This document shows, piece after piece, positions 20,070-30,064 of a stretch of 64,000 nt of DNA. Under the pieces are notes generated by a model. It did not search any database. It was not told where the DNA came from and worked only from the letters and a program-made list of their open reading frames with translations. Position 1 is the stretch's first letter. Each line of letters begins with the position of its first letter. A program made the translations under genes and the position numbers. The stretch lies in NCBI RefSeq assembly GCF_022531965.1, contig NZ_CP092831.1, positions 2,675,001 to 2,739,000 of the forward strand, read 5' to 3'. This stretch comes from Paenibacillus peoriae. Its GTDB lineage: Bacteria > Bacillota > Bacilli > Paenibacillales > Paenibacillaceae.

Positions 20070-21179
20070 ATGAAAAAACGTATGTTCATTTTATTGCTGC
20101 TCGCCTTGTCGGCCAGTTCTTTATCAGAGTCCTTTGTTCAAGCAGAGGAGGCGCAGCAGCAGGTTACCAAAGCAAGTGTGAAATTAACACTGAGTCAAGC
20201 CCAGCAGTGGGCACAATCCAATAGTTTTAGCTTGAAGGAAGCCCAGCAGACGATAGATCGCAACCGGATTATGCTAAAAAATGCAGGCAAGAATCTGGAC
20301 TTCATTCCGGCAGGTCAAGGCAACGGTGAAGAAGATGCGGCTAGTAGTTCAGCATGGAAGGGGTATGCTTCATCGACAGTTTCTTATTTGGAATCCAAAA
20401 AGCAAATCGAACTTGCCCAAGATCAGACAGATTACACTGCAATGAAGAATTATTATGACGTACTTCTGGCTGATAACAAAGTAAAGAGTAGTGAGGATGC
20501 ACTTTCGCTTGCGCTATTGGAGGAAAAAGCTGCTGAAGCGAAGGCCAACCGTGGAAAAATTTCTCCAGGTGATCGAAGTACGATTATTCAGACTCGTATA
20601 GAGGCTCAAAAGAATGTAGACATTGCTAAAGCTGCACTGCAAAAAGCGCAGGATTCGCTTAATACACAAATGGGACAGTCACAAGGAAATTTATATGAAC
20701 TGGTGGACAGACCCGTTTACCGGAAAATGGATAACACGAATCTGGATACGCTAGTGTCGCGTGCCATCTCAGCGAGTCCTTCGGTATGGAGACAGGAGGA
20801 GGCAGTCAAGCTAGCAAAAATGGAAATTAAATATTACACGTGGAACTCGGGAACGGATGACTATGAAATTAAACAGATAGATGTAGATTCAGCACAAGGT
20901 GGACTGGAAAATACCAAGGATCAACTGGCAGAAACACTGAAAAGTATGTACTTTAATTTACAGCAAAATGAAGAACAATACGAACAAATGCGAAGTAATC
21001 TACAGAACCTTAGTAAAGTGTTGGACATTTCTCGCAAAAGAAAGGCACGTGGATTTGCAACAGGTACGGAGGTCGCCACGAATCAGTTGAAAGTAAAGCA
21101 AATCGAACGGAATATGGATGAACTCATTGTTCAAATGACGCTGCTGCAACATGCTTTAAACAAGCCGTGGAGTGTATAG
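20070..21179 (+). CDS. TolC-like coiled-coil exported protein
   Basis: The product (369 residues) has an N-terminal signal peptide (KKRMFILLLLALSASSLSES, cleavage near SFVQAEE) and then the two-repeat helical coiled-coil plan of the outer membrane efflux (TolC) family: repeated LTLSQAQQWAQSNS- and LDTLVSRAISAS-type segments and long heptad helices. It is shorter than Gram-negative TolC, and the beta-barrel strands are replaced by short linkers, for example after DFIPAGQ. The start was set at 20070 because GGGGATATCT precedes it and the signal peptide begins there. It heads a four-gene unit with an adaptor and a MacB-like ABC pair. A periplasm-spanning role is not possible in a monoderm, so it may be a wall-embedded helical part of an export complex. 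Confidence 0.85.
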   Translation: MKKRMFILLLLALSASSLSESFVQAEEAQQQVTKASVKLTLSQAQQWAQSNSFSLKEAQQTIDRNRIMLKNAGKNLDFIPAGQGNGEEDAASSSAWKGYASSTVSYLESKKQIELAQDQTDYTAMKNYYDVLLADNKVKSSEDALSLALLEEKAAEAKANRGKISPGDRSTIIQTRIEAQKNVDIAKAALQKAQDSLNTQMGQSQGNLYELVDRPVYRKMDNTNLDTLVSRAISASPSVWRQEEAVKLAKMEIKYYTWNSGTDDYEIKQIDVDSAQGGLENTKDQLAETLKSMYFNLQQNEEQYEQMRSNLQNLSKVLDISRKRKARGFATGTEVATNQLKVKQIERNMDELIVQMTLLQHALNKPWSV

Positions 21180-21214
21180 GATTTAGCAAAAATACAATTT
21201 AAGGGGATATAACA

Positions 21215-22675
21215 TTGTCGGAAACAGAAAAGAAAGATAAAAATTCATTACAAGTATTAAGAAAGAAAAGAAGAGTGAAAAGGAGCATAGGTATTCTGAT
21301 CTTGCTCATTATAGCGGGAATTGGCGGTACGCTCTACATGAAAAGGGGCCAGGAAAAACCTGTGGAGGCTCCGGCGAATCAGGTCGTACAGGTACAGAAA
21401 GCTAACATAACCGAGTCGCTTAGCGTGACTGGAACCGTTCAGGCTTCCAAGGAAGTAAATATTAATTTTACAAATATCGAGGGTGCCAAGCTCGTCGCTG
21501 TCAATGTCAAAGCAGGAGATAGCGTCAAGGCAGGTCAGGTGCTAGCACGACTAGATGATTCAGATGCCAGGCTGCAAATTAAGGATGCCGAATCTAATGT
21601 CGCAATTGCAAGGGCCAAACTGGACGAAGCCAAGCGCGGACCCAAAACAAATGATATCGAGCTACAGAAAGCAAATGTCTTAAAGGCACAGATGGCGATT
21701 AAAACAGCCAAGAACGCGATGGAATTAGAGGAAGCTGCTGCGCAAAAGGAGGCAGCCAAGGTGACTTTGGATAAAGCCCAGAAGGATTATGATGACCAGG
21801 CTTATCTGGTTCAGAATGATGCGGCAGCAGAAAGTGACCTGGCGACAGCCAAGCAAAATCTGGATAAGGCAAAACTGGATATGAGCAATGCAGAGCTGCA
21901 GTACAAGAAGGCACAGACCAAGCAAACTGAGGCGATCGAAGAGGCGGAAATGGGCTATAAAACAGCATTAATACAATTAAAGGCTGCACAGTCCCCACCT
22001 GAAGCTTCCAACATCCAATCTGCACAAGCTTCTTTATTGCAGGCTGAAACGGCATTAGAGCAGAAGAAAAGTGTTCTAAGTAAATTACAGGTTACGGCGC
22101 CGTGGGACGGGATTATTTTGAAGGTCAACGGCGATGTGGGCACTAGTCCTACTGCACCTTTTATTGTCATGAATAACTCCAACACAGGGGTTATGAAGGT
22201 TCTTGCCAAGGTGAACGAAAGTGATATTGCTAAATTAAAGACCGGACTTCAGGCGACAATGCACTCGAATTCATTCCCGGACAAACAATTTAAAGGCGAA
22301 GTACGCTTTGTTTCTCCAGAGCCGGTGACGGAAGCCAATGTGACTACATACAAAATTGAATTGTCTTTGGATAGCCAAAACATAAGGCTGCAACTGGGGA
22401 TGAATATGGATGTATCTCTACTGTTAGCTGAACACAAAAATGCGCTGTCTGTGCCATTGTTTGCCTTGAGGTCTGAAGGCGGTGTGGATGGAGTATATGT
22501 GGCGAAGAACACAGCGAATCCGGCCGATTATGAGTTTAGACCCGTGAAACTGGGTGTCTATACAGCGGATCAGGCCGAAATCAAGTCCGGTGTCAAGGAA
22601 GGTGAAACCATTGTTATTCCTCCTCAGAACAGCAGTGCTGACCCGAATGGTAGTGGAGGGGGGCAGACACAATGA
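21215..22675 (+). CDS. HlyD/MacA-family membrane fusion protein
   Basis: The product (486 residues) has one N-terminal membrane helix (IGILILLIIAGIGGTLYM, residues 25-42), a biotinyl-lipoyl-like domain split around a very long alpha-helical hairpin of about 180 residues rich in Ala, Lys and Glu, then beta-barrel and membrane-proximal domains. This is the YknX/MacA adaptor plan. The start codon is TTG (21215) with AAGGGG upstream. Its stop overlaps the ATPase gene start (ATGA). It should connect the MacB-like permease with the TolC-like protein or the wall. Confidence 0.93.
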   Translation: MSETEKKDKNSLQVLRKKRRVKRSIGILILLIIAGIGGTLYMKRGQEKPVEAPANQVVQVQKANITESLSVTGTVQASKEVNINFTNIEGAKLVAVNVKAGDSVKAGQVLARLDDSDARLQIKDAESNVAIARAKLDEAKRGPKTNDIELQKANVLKAQMAIKTAKNAMELEEAAAQKEAAKVTLDKAQKDYDDQAYLVQNDAAAESDLATAKQNLDKAKLDMSNAELQYKKAQTKQTEAIEEAEMGYKTALIQLKAAQSPPEASNIQSAQASLLQAETALEQKKSVLSKLQVTAPWDGIILKVNGDVGTSPTAPFIVMNNSNTGVMKVLAKVNESDIAKLKTGLQATMHSNSFPDKQFKGEVRFVSPEPVTEANVTTYKIELSLDSQNIRLQLGMNMDVSLLLAEHKNALSVPLFALRSEGGVDGVYVAKNTANPADYEFRPVKLGVYTADQAEIKSGVKEGETIVIPPQNSSADPNGSGGGQTQ

Positions 22676-23409
22676 GTGAAACTCAATCCAATAACACCGT
22701 TATTGAAATTAAAGAGCTGAAAAAAAGGTATGAAGTAGGCGGTCAGGAGATTCAGGCTCTACGCAGTGTGAACTTATCTATTAGCGAAGGGGAGTTTGTT
22801 GCTATCATGGGACCCTCTGGTTCAGGCAAGTCCACCATGATGAATGTTATTGGTTGCCTGGATCATCCGGATACCGGTAAATACTATCTGGATGGTTACT
22901 CCATATTGGATGCTCGTGAGAACGAACTTTCAGAGATTAGAAATCAGAAGCTAGGATTTGTGTTTCAGAAATTCTATCTCCTGCCTCGTACTACAGCTTT
23001 AGCAAATGTGGAGCTGCCTATGATGTATGCAGGTGTTCCTGCCAAGGAGCGTCGGGAAAGAGCTATAGAGGCGCTTCGGATGGTGGGTCTTGCAGAACGG
23101 ATGTATAACAAGCCTAACGAGCTTTCTGGCGGTCAGCAGCAGCGGGTTTCCATCGCCCGAGCTTTGGTGAATCATCCGGTCATTCTGCTGGCAGATGAGC
23201 CTACGGGTGCACTGGACACGAAGACGAGCATCGAGATTATGGAGCTGTTCCAAGGCTTGAATGAGCAAGGAAAAACCATTGTCCTGGTTACTCATGAACT
23301 GGAAGTAGCGGAATATGCCAAACGATTGATCAGCTTTCGGGATGGTAACATTGAGCGAGATGAGCCTATTGCAAATAGACGAATTTCATCAAGGGTGGTA
23401 AGTCTATGA
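22672..23409 (+). CDS. MacB/YknY-like ABC transporter ATPase
   Basis: The ATPase (245 residues) has Walker [13 protein letters not shown] near residue 45, signature [14 protein letters not shown] near 148, Walker [13 protein letters not shown] and H-loop [11 protein letters not shown]. It is the MacB-type (type VII exporter) ATPase serving the permease encoded 3' of it. Both junctions are ATGA overlaps, so the adaptor, ATPase and permease are made in step. The relatives in Bacillus, YknXYZ, protect against an endogenous toxic peptide; a similar protective role is inferred here. Confidence 0.94.
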   Translation: MSETQSNNTVIEIKELKKRYEVGGQEIQALRSVNLSISEGEFVAIMGPSGSGKSTMMNVIGCLDHPDTGKYYLDGYSILDARENELSEIRNQKLGFVFQKFYLLPRTTALANVELPMMYAGVPAKERRERAIEALRMVGLAERMYNKPNELSGGQQQRVSIARALVNHPVILLADEPTGALDTKTSIEIMELFQGLNEQGKTIVLVTHELEVAEYAKRLISFRDGNIERDEPIANRRISSRVVSL

Positions 23410-24620
23410 ATCTGATGGAAACGATCCGTGTATCGATGAACAGCTTAACTACCAACAAGATGCGCTCATTTTTAACGATACTCGGTATTATTATCGGGGT
23501 GGCAGCGGTGATTGCCATTATGGCCATCGGGAATGGCTCAAAGGCCAGTATTAAGGAGGAAATCAATAAGTTAGGAAATAACGTACTTTTGGTTGCTCCC
23601 GTCATGCCAATGACTGAGGAAGAAATAAATCAGGATACCTTGCCCTCATTTACGTGGACAGATGTCGAGGCATTGGAACAAAAGAGTTCGATTGCAGCAA
23701 TGATGCCCCGTATTTCAAGCAGTTCAAAAGCTGCATGGGGGCGATATAACTATAATGCAACCATTGTAGGGACATCTGCTTCATTTTACAAGGCCAAAAA
23801 GTTTTCCTTTGCCGAGGGCAGAACATTTACCAACGATGAGATGGATAAACGTAGGAATGTTGCCATTCTGGAAAGCCAAGCGGTTGTGCGTCTTTTTGGT
23901 GGAGATACCAAAGGCGTATTGGGACGAACGTTTCAAATCAAACAGATCCCTTTCAAAGTAATCGGAGTATTGAATTCTCAGCCTGTTACGAATTTAAGCT
24001 ACAGTACAAATGATCAAATCTACATCCCGGCTACAACCATGATGAACCGTCTGGGTGAGAAAAACATTACTGGTCTGGAGGTATCCGCCAAGTCACCAGG
24101 CTTGATGGGTCAGGCTCAATCAGACATATTGGAAAGCTTGCGTGTGACGCATCAGCTAAAACCTTCGGAACCGGATCAATTTCAAGTAATGAGTCTGTCC
24201 GAAGCAGCAGGTGCAGCATCCGGTGTAGATAATATCATGACCAGCTTGCTGGGAGGTGTAGCTGCGATCTCACTTGTGGTAGGGGGAATCGGAATTATGA
24301 ATATTATGATGGTGTCGGTTATAGAGCGCACGAAAGAAATTGGTATTCGAAAAGCTATTGGTGCCAAGCCAAGAGATATTATGATTCAATTCCTGTCCGA
24401 AGCGGTCATTTTTGGTCTGCTAGGGGGGATGCTCGGGGTTGTTACAGGCGTAGGCGCCTCCAAAATAATCGAAGCAACAGCACGCATGACCATTGAATTT
24501 ACAATCTCGCCGATCCTATATTCGTTTCTTAGCTCTGCAGGTACAGGCATTCTATTTGGGGTATATCCGGCTTATAAAGCAGCAAGATTAAAACCAATAG
24601 ATGCATTGAGATACGAATAA
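23406..24620 (+). CDS. MacB/YknZ-like ABC transporter permease
   Basis: The product (404 residues) has the MacB permease topology: one helix near residues 22-42 ([20 protein letters not shown]), a MacB-type extracellular domain of about 200 residues, and three C-terminal helices of an FtsX domain ([20 protein letters not shown] between them). It has four predicted helices, unlike the ten of the neighbouring BceB-type permease. With the adaptor and the TolC-like protein it forms a mechanotransmission-type exporter, probably for a peptide or lipid-linked toxin. Confidence 0.93.
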   Translation: MNLMETIRVSMNSLTTNKMRSFLTILGIIIGVAAVIAIMAIGNGSKASIKEEINKLGNNVLLVAPVMPMTEEEINQDTLPSFTWTDVEALEQKSSIAAMMPRISSSSKAAWGRYNYNATIVGTSASFYKAKKFSFAEGRTFTNDEMDKRRNVAILESQAVVRLFGGDTKGVLGRTFQIKQIPFKVIGVLNSQPVTNLSYSTNDQIYIPATTMMNRLGEKNITGLEVSAKSPGLMGQAQSDILESLRVTHQLKPSEPDQFQVMSLSEAAGAASGVDNIMTSLLGGVAAISLVVGGIGIMNIMMVSVIERTKEIGIRKAIGAKPRDIMIQFLSEAVIFGLLGGMLGVVTGVGASKIIEATARMTIEFTISPILYSFLSSAGTGILFGVYPAYKAARLKPIDALRYE

Positions 24621-24686
24621 TTGAATGGGCACATGGTCGCAACATAAAACGTGAACTGCTTCTAGATTTTTGGAGGAATATATACT

Positions 24687-25628
24687 ATGGAAAAAAGCTA
24701 TGTGCAAAATAGAACCAGAGCTCATCGAATGAAGAGGAAGAGAAGAAGACTACTGTTTATTATTCTCATTTGTATGGTTCTAATGATTATAAAACTCTTT
24801 GACATCTTCAGTAGTAAACCACAGCCAGTAAAAACGATTGAATATGCAGAAAAAATAGAATCAGTATCAACCGACAAACTAAATAACAAATCCAAAGGGA
24901 GCGAATCTTCTCTACAAAATGTTTCGGATGTTGAAGATGCAGCATTTGTTGAAAAGTACTTAAATCAGCAAATGCAAGGGCAGCGACCTGAGGGGATCGA
25001 CGGTAAAAAAGTAGTCTATTTATCTTTTGATGATGGTCCATCGGTTACCGTAACGCCTAAAATATTAGATATTCTTAAAAAAGAAAGTGTGAAAGCAACG
25101 TTTTTTGTGTTAGGAAAAGCAGTAGAGGAAAATGAAGTGACTAAAAAAATAACAAAAAGATTGGTTAAGGAAGGACATGCGATCGGAAATCATACTTACT
25201 CACATGACTACAGTTATTTGTATCCGAATCAGACTGTGAATTCGAGCAGTTTTATGAATGATATTGAAAAAACAAATCAAGTTTTAAAGCAAATATTGGG
25301 GCAGAATTTTTCCACAAGAGCGATTCGATTTCCAGGCGGCCACATGACATGGCAGAGAAATGATCCCGATGGTATGGAAGTACTGGACAAAGCACTACAG
25401 GATAAGGATTACCATCAGATTGACTGGAATGTGTTACCTAAAGATGCAGAGGGTGCACGTAAGAATGCTGAGCAATTAATTAGTGAATTCATGAGAAATA
25501 TTGGGACTAGAGAAAAAGCAGTGGTACTCATGCATGACACTTATGGGAAGGAAGAAACAGCCAAAGCCTTGCCTGAAATCATAAGATATTTAAAAAAGCA
25601 GGGATATGAATTTAAGACTATCAAGTAA
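24687..25628 (+). CDS. membrane-anchored polysaccharide deacetylase
   Basis: The product (313 residues) has a basic N-terminus and one membrane helix ([19 protein letters not shown], about 23-41), then a linker and a NodB-homology domain: motif 1 SFDDGP with the DD pair near residue 113, motif 2 His-x3-His in [11 protein letters not shown], motif 3 RFPGGHM, and the C-terminal VVLMHDTYG. It should remove acetyl groups from peptidoglycan or another wall polymer, which gives lysozyme resistance in relatives. GGAGGAATATATACT precedes the ATG. It lies next to two peptide-defence transporters and a sigma factor, so a cell-envelope stress role is likely. Confidence 0.92.
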   Translation: MEKSYVQNRTRAHRMKRKRRRLLFIILICMVLMIIKLFDIFSSKPQPVKTIEYAEKIESVSTDKLNNKSKGSESSLQNVSDVEDAAFVEKYLNQQMQGQRPEGIDGKKVVYLSFDDGPSVTVTPKILDILKKESVKATFFVLGKAVEENEVTKKITKRLVKEGHAIGNHTYSHDYSYLYPNQTVNSSSFMNDIEKTNQVLKQILGQNFSTRAIRFPGGHMTWQRNDPDGMEVLDKALQDKDYHQIDWNVLPKDAEGARKNAEQLISEFMRNIGTREKAVVLMHDTYGKEETAKALPEIIRYLKKQGYEFKTIK

Positions 25629-25668
25629 CGTACCGATTTCAATCAAAGCAGAAGGGATACGCAATAAT

Positions 25669-26145
25669 ATGGATGTTAAAGATCTGGAGGATCTATATTT
25701 ATCTTGCAAATCAGACCTCTTTGGCTATCTATTGAGGATATTGCATAACAAACAGGATGCTGAAGATTTGTTGCATGAGTGTTTTATTCGGTTTATAAGA
25801 GCTTCGCCTGACTTGCCCCAAGATCGTATTCGGTTTTACCTTTTGAGAATTGCCAAAAATTTAGCTATAGATTTAATCAGAAAACGAAAAAAGATGGAGG
25901 AATACATTTTACGTAAGGGGCTGCTCCACTATCACTGGGATATCCTTGATTTTGAAATTCAGGAGGAGGTCAATCAAATTCTCTTGATGGCAAGTAATAC
26001 CGAGCAAAGAACGGTACTTGAATTGCGATTAGTCCAAGGATACTCCATAAAGGAAACGGCTAGAATTTTAAACAAGAGTGAGAATGCAGTGAAGTCTTCG
26101 CTTCACAGAGCTTCCCAACGTATTAAATTGAGATATATTTCTTGA
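25669..26145 (+). CDS. ECF-type RNA polymerase sigma factor
   Basis: The product (158 residues) has sigma region 2 (DLFGYLLRILHNKQDAEDLL, DAED motif near residue 35) and region 4 with a helix-turn-helix (VQGYSIKETARILNKSENAV). The frame is open upstream to 25606, inside the deacetylase gene, but ATG 25669 is preferred because ECF factors usually start a few residues before the DLEDLY segment and AGAAGGG lies upstream. No anti-sigma gene follows; a terminator does. Whether the upstream deacetylase itself, with its single membrane span, helps to control the factor cannot be seen. Confidence 0.88.
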   Translation: MDVKDLEDLYLSCKSDLFGYLLRILHNKQDAEDLLHECFIRFIRASPDLPQDRIRFYLLRIAKNLAIDLIRKRKKMEEYILRKGLLHYHWDILDFEIQEEVNQILLMASNTEQRTVLELRLVQGYSIKETARILNKSENAVKSSLHRASQRIKLRYIS

Positions 26146-26157
26146 ACTGATTGGATG

Positions 26158-26195
26158 AAAAGAGGAGTAGACATAGAGTCTGCTCCTCTTTTCGC
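26158..26195 (+). terminator. terminator after sigma factor gene
   Basis: Stem AAAAGAGGAGTAGAC / GTCTGCTCCTCTTTT (26158-26172, 26179-26193) with one G-T wobble and a T-rich 3' arm. Confidence 0.88.
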
Positions 26196-26282
26196 TCAAT
26201 ACAGAGATAAAACAATAAGATCGATATTTTCCACCATAATAGATAATAAATATCCCCTTTTTTTGGATTGTTTCTATTTATA

Positions 26283-26298
26283 ATGAAAGCGCACCCAT
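26283..26298 (+). promoter_or_regulatory. near-match cre site before amylase gene
   Basis: ATGAAAGCGCACCCAT matches the cre consensus WTGNAARCGNWWWCAW except for two C residues at W positions. It ends 24 bases before the amylase start codon, the same relative place as the perfect cre at 11678. Confidence 0.6.
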
Positions 26299-26322
26299 AA
26301 CAATCAAAGGAGCTGATTTGTT

Positions 26323-27924
26323 TTGACACGTAACAAACGCTTAAGAAGATTGTCCACCGCCATGTTAACGGTGCCTATGCTCACGATGTTCGCTTCAAGC
26401 GCAATGGCAGAGCAGGAATCGAACGGACATAAGCCTCCGGTTTCTACTGGAAGCGGCGTATTTTATGAAATTTATATCAATTCTTTTTATGATTCGAATG
26501 GAGACGGACATGGTGATTTGAAAGGAATCACACAAAAGCTTGATTACTTAAACGATGGAAAACCCCATTCGGGTAGGGATTTGCAGGTCAGCGGCCTCTG
26601 GCTTATGCCCCTAAATCCATCTCCAAGCTACCATAAATATGATGCAACTGATTACTATCAGGTGGACCCACAGTATGGGAGTCTAAATGATTTCCGCACC
26701 TTGATGAAAGCAGCGGACCGAAAGGGCGTTAAGGTGATCATGGACCTTGTTATCAATCATTCAAGCAGCGAGCATCCATGGTTCAAGGAGGCCAGTGCCA
26801 ACCCGCAAAGCAAATTCCACGACTATTACGTATGGGCGGATGAGAACACAGATTTGGAAGAAAAGGGCTCGTGGGGTCAGCAGGTATGGCATAAGAATCC
26901 GAATGGCGAAGGGTATTTCTACAGTACGTTCTGGTCGGGCATGCCGGATCTGAACTTTGACAATCCCGAAGTCCGCAAAGAAATGATCAAAGTCGGCAAG
27001 TATTGGCTGCAGCAAGGTGCAGACGGGTTCCGACTTGACGCGGCGATGCATATTTTTAGAGGACAGACGAAAGATGGTGCGGATAAGAACATTGCCTGGT
27101 GGAGTGAATTTCGTTCCGAGATGGAGAAGGTAAATCCAAATGTATATCTGGCAGGAGAGGTATGGGACAAACCGGAGACCATAGCTCCTTATTACGGACA
27201 GCTCCACTCCTTGTTTAATTTTGACCTGGGCGGAACGATTTTGAAGTCCGTGAAAAACGGCCGAGATCAGGGTATCGCGGCATTCGCCGAGAAAACGCTG
27301 CAACTGTACAAATCATATAATAAGGCGGCACTCGATGCTCCGTTCCTGAGCAACCATGACCAGACTCGTGTCATGAGCGAGCTAGGCGGGGATGTGCGAA
27401 AAGCCAAGCTGGCCGCTTCCATTCTTTTAACGCTTCCGGGTCAGCCGTTCCTCTATTATGGCGAAGAAATTGGTATGAAGGGAGAGAAGCCTGATGAGTT
27501 TCTTCGTGAGCCTATGCGCTGGTACAAGGGAGAGGGCCCTGGTCAAACGACATGGGAGAAACCCAAATACAACAAAGGCGAGGTATCAGTGGAAGCGCAG
27601 CTGAGAGACGATGATTCCCTGCTGGAAAGCTATCGCACACTCATCCGTCTGAGGGAAAAACATGAAGCTTTACGCAGCGACAGTCTGCAACCTATACAAG
27701 CAGGCTCTGCCAGCGTGACCGCATTTAAACGTACTTCAGGCAAAGAAGCACTGTATGTATATCATAACCTGTCTGGAGAGCCGGTTACCTTGCAGATGAA
27801 AGATTCCGATAAGGGTAAATGGAAAGTGGTCTTCTCCACCTCAAAGGATGTGAAGGTGAAGAAAGGAACAGTTAAAATTCCGGCTTACAGTTCTCTGATT
27901 ACCGAAGAAGACAGAAAGAGCTGA
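26323..27924 (+). CDS. secreted alpha-amylase, GH13
   Basis: The product (533 residues) begins with a Sec signal peptide (cleavage after ASSAMA near residue 29). The four GH13 regions are present: [21 protein letters not shown] with the nucleophile Asp, the acid Glu in [10 protein letters not shown], and [11 protein letters not shown]-terminal beta domain follows from about residue 440. It should cleave starch or maltodextrins outside the cell; a maltogenic or oligosaccharide-preferring type is possible. The start is TTG with AAAGGAG ten bases upstream. It is monocistronic, with a cre-like site in front and a terminator behind. Confidence 0.93.
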   Translation: MTRNKRLRRLSTAMLTVPMLTMFASSAMAEQESNGHKPPVSTGSGVFYEIYINSFYDSNGDGHGDLKGITQKLDYLNDGKPHSGRDLQVSGLWLMPLNPSPSYHKYDATDYYQVDPQYGSLNDFRTLMKAADRKGVKVIMDLVINHSSSEHPWFKEASANPQSKFHDYYVWADENTDLEEKGSWGQQVWHKNPNGEGYFYSTFWSGMPDLNFDNPEVRKEMIKVGKYWLQQGADGFRLDAAMHIFRGQTKDGADKNIAWWSEFRSEMEKVNPNVYLAGEVWDKPETIAPYYGQLHSLFNFDLGGTILKSVKNGRDQGIAAFAEKTLQLYKSYNKAALDAPFLSNHDQTRVMSELGGDVRKAKLAASILLTLPGQPFLYYGEEIGMKGEKPDEFLREPMRWYKGEGPGQTTWEKPKYNKGEVSVEAQLRDDDSLLESYRTLIRLREKHEALRSDSLQPIQAGSASVTAFKRTSGKEALYVYHNLSGEPVTLQMKDSDKGKWKVVFSTSKDVKVKKGTVKIPAYSSLITEEDRKS

Positions 27925-27980
27925 ATATACGCAAAATTACCGTTCAGATGAAGCAGGGCATATATCGTTGAATCCAGTTT

Positions 27981-28005
27981 GGGGTGTTAACAGCACCCCT
28001 TTTTT
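27981..28005 (+). terminator. terminator after amylase gene
   Basis: GGGGTG (27981-27986) pairs with CACCCC (27994-27999), followed by six T residues. Confidence 0.85.
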
Positions 28006-28167
28006 CTATTGAACCGGAAACGTACGTGTTCTAACTATACCGATTTGACGTAAAGCACGCCCCTTAGAGTACACACAGGGAAGGAAAAATGACATTCTCC
28101 AGTGTATATTCCAAGGGGCATTATTTAATACCCTCAATCATAGTAAAGATCGGACGATTCCATATGA

Positions 28168-28950
28168 TTATAAAGGGGGTATGCCTTCCGGTATGTTTCG
28201 ACTCTTGCTCTTGGCAAGCAACTGCTCATCAAACGGCAAATTCTCTTTGATCGCCCACAGATCGTCATAGCTGAGAATACAGCGATCAGCTCTGGACAGA
28301 TCCTGCCGGCCGGAGCCGGGGTTATGGAAGCCGATACAGTACATTCCTGCACTTTTGGCTGCCTGGACCCCGTTATGTGAATCCTCAATAACGATGCAAT
28401 GGGCTGGTGCAATGCCTAGCTGCTCGGCGGCGTATAAGAAGATGTCCGGTGCCGGCTTACCCTGCAGTACCTCTTCACCGGTGATTCGAATGTCAAAGTA
28501 ACGGCCAAGTCCTGTCTTTTCCATAATGAGATCAATCAGCGCCCGCGGAGAGGAAGAGGCCACCGCGACCGGAATCCCTTTCTCTTGCAGCCAGTCCAAC
28601 CACCGCTCCAGTCCATCGATCGCCGCAAGGCCCTCGTGTGCAATCATTGTCTGCATCACATTTTTTCGGTGATAGGACAAGGCCTCTTCCACCGTATTGG
28701 TGAGCTGATGCCTGTCCAGCACTTGACGCCACATGGATTCGAGTGTCACTCCGACATAGGTGTGATGCTCTTCTTCCGTCATGGGCGCACCGAAATGGGC
28801 AAAGGAGCTGCGTTCGACCTCAAAGTAGATCGGTTCGCTGTCTACTAACACCCCGTCCATGTCGAAAATGACCGCTTTGACTGGAACGGACGCGGATAGG
28901 TCTCCTGTGCATTCATTATTCGTCGGTGTAACATGATGGATGCTCGTCAT
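28168..28950 (-). CDS. HAD phosphatase, beta-phosphoglucomutase-like
   Basis: The product (260 residues) is a subfamily IA HAD hydrolase: motif I VIFDMDGVLVDSEPIYFE near residue 30, a helical cap, motif II VAVASSS near 136, motif III Lys in GKPAPDIFLYAAEQLG near 168, and motif IV IVIEDSHNGVQAAKSAG. Members act as sugar-phosphate phosphatases or phosphomutases. It starts about 30 bases downstream of the dehydrogenase gene on the same strand, the last gene of a four-gene unit. The ATG at 28950 is preferred over that at 28956 because GGGGGAG is too close to the latter. An extended N-terminus of about 24 residues precedes motif I. Its likely job is to remove phosphate from the aminotransferase product; this is inference from context. 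Confidence 0.88.
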   Translation of the reverse strand: MTSIHHVTPTNNECTGDLSASVPVKAVIFDMDGVLVDSEPIYFEVERSSFAHFGAPMTEEEHHTYVGVTLESMWRQVLDRHQLTNTVEEALSYHRKNVMQTMIAHEGLAAIDGLERWLDWLQEKGIPVAVASSSPRALIDLIMEKTGLGRYFDIRITGEEVLQGKPAPDIFLYAAEQLGIAPAHCIVIEDSHNGVQAAKSAGMYCIGFHNPGSGRQDLSRADRCILSYDDLWAIKENLPFDEQLLAKSKSRNIPEGIPPL

Positions 28951-28980
28951 GTCCATTCTCCCCCTTGTTAGTAGCTAAAT

Positions 28981-30030
28981 TTAGTTGTCGGAGCCACTAG
29001 ATTGCAGCACAATCTTGATCGCCTGAGACGAGGGCTGAAGTGTCCGCTCGCTGATATTGCATCCAAGCGTCTTAAAGGCTTCATGGTAGTCATCCAGCGG
29101 ATACGAGTGGGTAATGATTTTTTTGGCGGGAATGATTTGCTGCTCAATCAGGTAATGCGCCGTGGAGAACGTGCCCAGAGAATCAATCGAACCGATGATT
29201 TTAAGGCTACGGTCAACTACCTCTTTCGGATTAAACGAGCTTATCCCATCTCTCAGCCCCACCAGCATCAAATACCCGCCGCTCGCAAGCTGGCTTAGTA
29301 CCTCAGTGCCGACCACTCCTGTGGTGTCCACAATCATGTCCACCTGATTTTTTAACGGAGCCAGCTTATGAATGGCCGATTCCAGTGTGGCGTGCGCGGA
29401 CCACCGTTCGGGAGCAATAGAATCTGCTATGGCGAGCCGTTCCTCCGAGATGTCAACAAGGCAACCAGTTACGCCTTTCGAAGCAAGAGCATAGCTGTAC
29501 AGAATCCCGATCGGACCTGCGCCTATAATAACGGTTGTGAAGTTCGGCAGCAGGTTAATCTGGTTGATTCCGGTCAGCATACAGCTCAGCGGCTCGGTCA
29601 GCGTCGCTTCTTCGTAGCTGATATGGTCCTTCAACTTGTACAAAAAACGGTCCTCAGTCACATAATAATCGGTGAACGTACCGTCTGCGCTGACTCCGGT
29701 CTCGGTTACGGATTTGTGTGTGCAATGATTTTGTCTTCCTGTCCGGCACATTTCGCATTGGCCGCAGTAGTAAGTTGGATCAATCACCACTCGGTCTCCA
29801 GGCTGCAGTGAACTGACGGCTGGTCCTACAGCGATCACATCCCCCGCTGATTCGTGCCCCAAAATCGTAGAAGGCACGGCATGATATTTGCCACTGATGA
29901 TACCTAGATCCGTACCGCATACGCCAGTTGCCCGAATCCGGACGAGTACATCGTTATCTTTTTTTATCTCCGGGATAGGTCTTTCCTCAAGTGCGACATC
30001 CCAAGCTGATTTATATACAAGTGCGAGCAT
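28981..30030 (-). CDS. zinc-dependent alcohol dehydrogenase, GutB/threonine-dehydrogenase type
   Basis: The product (349 residues) is a medium-chain dehydrogenase. Catalytic zinc ligands are Cys38 (ATGVCGTD) and the GHE pair at 59-60; the structural zinc loop has CGQCEMCRTGRQNHC; the nucleotide fold has IIGAGPIGILYSYALA. It should oxidise a hydroxyl of a polyol or amino-polyol with NAD(P). The frame is open 45 codons further upstream, but AAAGGAGGAATTATAC directly precedes the ATG at 30030, and the family fold begins there. It lies 34 bases downstream of the aminotransferase gene. In azasugar clusters an enzyme of this type oxidises the terminal hydroxyl and so triggers ring closure; that parallel is my inference. 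Confidence 0.93.
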   Translation of the reverse strand: MLALVYKSAWDVALEERPIPEIKKDNDVLVRIRATGVCGTDLGIISGKYHAVPSTILGHESAGDVIAVGPAVSSLQPGDRVVIDPTYYCGQCEMCRTGRQNHCTHKSVTETGVSADGTFTDYYVTEDRFLYKLKDHISYEEATLTEPLSCMLTGINQINLLPNFTTVIIGAGPIGILYSYALASKGVTGCLVDISEERLAIADSIAPERWSAHATLESAIHKLAPLKNQVDMIVDTTGVVGTEVLSQLASGGYLMLVGLRDGISSFNPKEVVDRSLKIIGSIDSLGTFSTAHYLIEQQIIPAKKIITHSYPLDDYHEAFKTLGCNISERTLQPSSQAIKIVLQSSGSDN

Positions 30031-30064
30031 GTATAATTCCTCCTTTTGCTTATTGGGTAGATCG

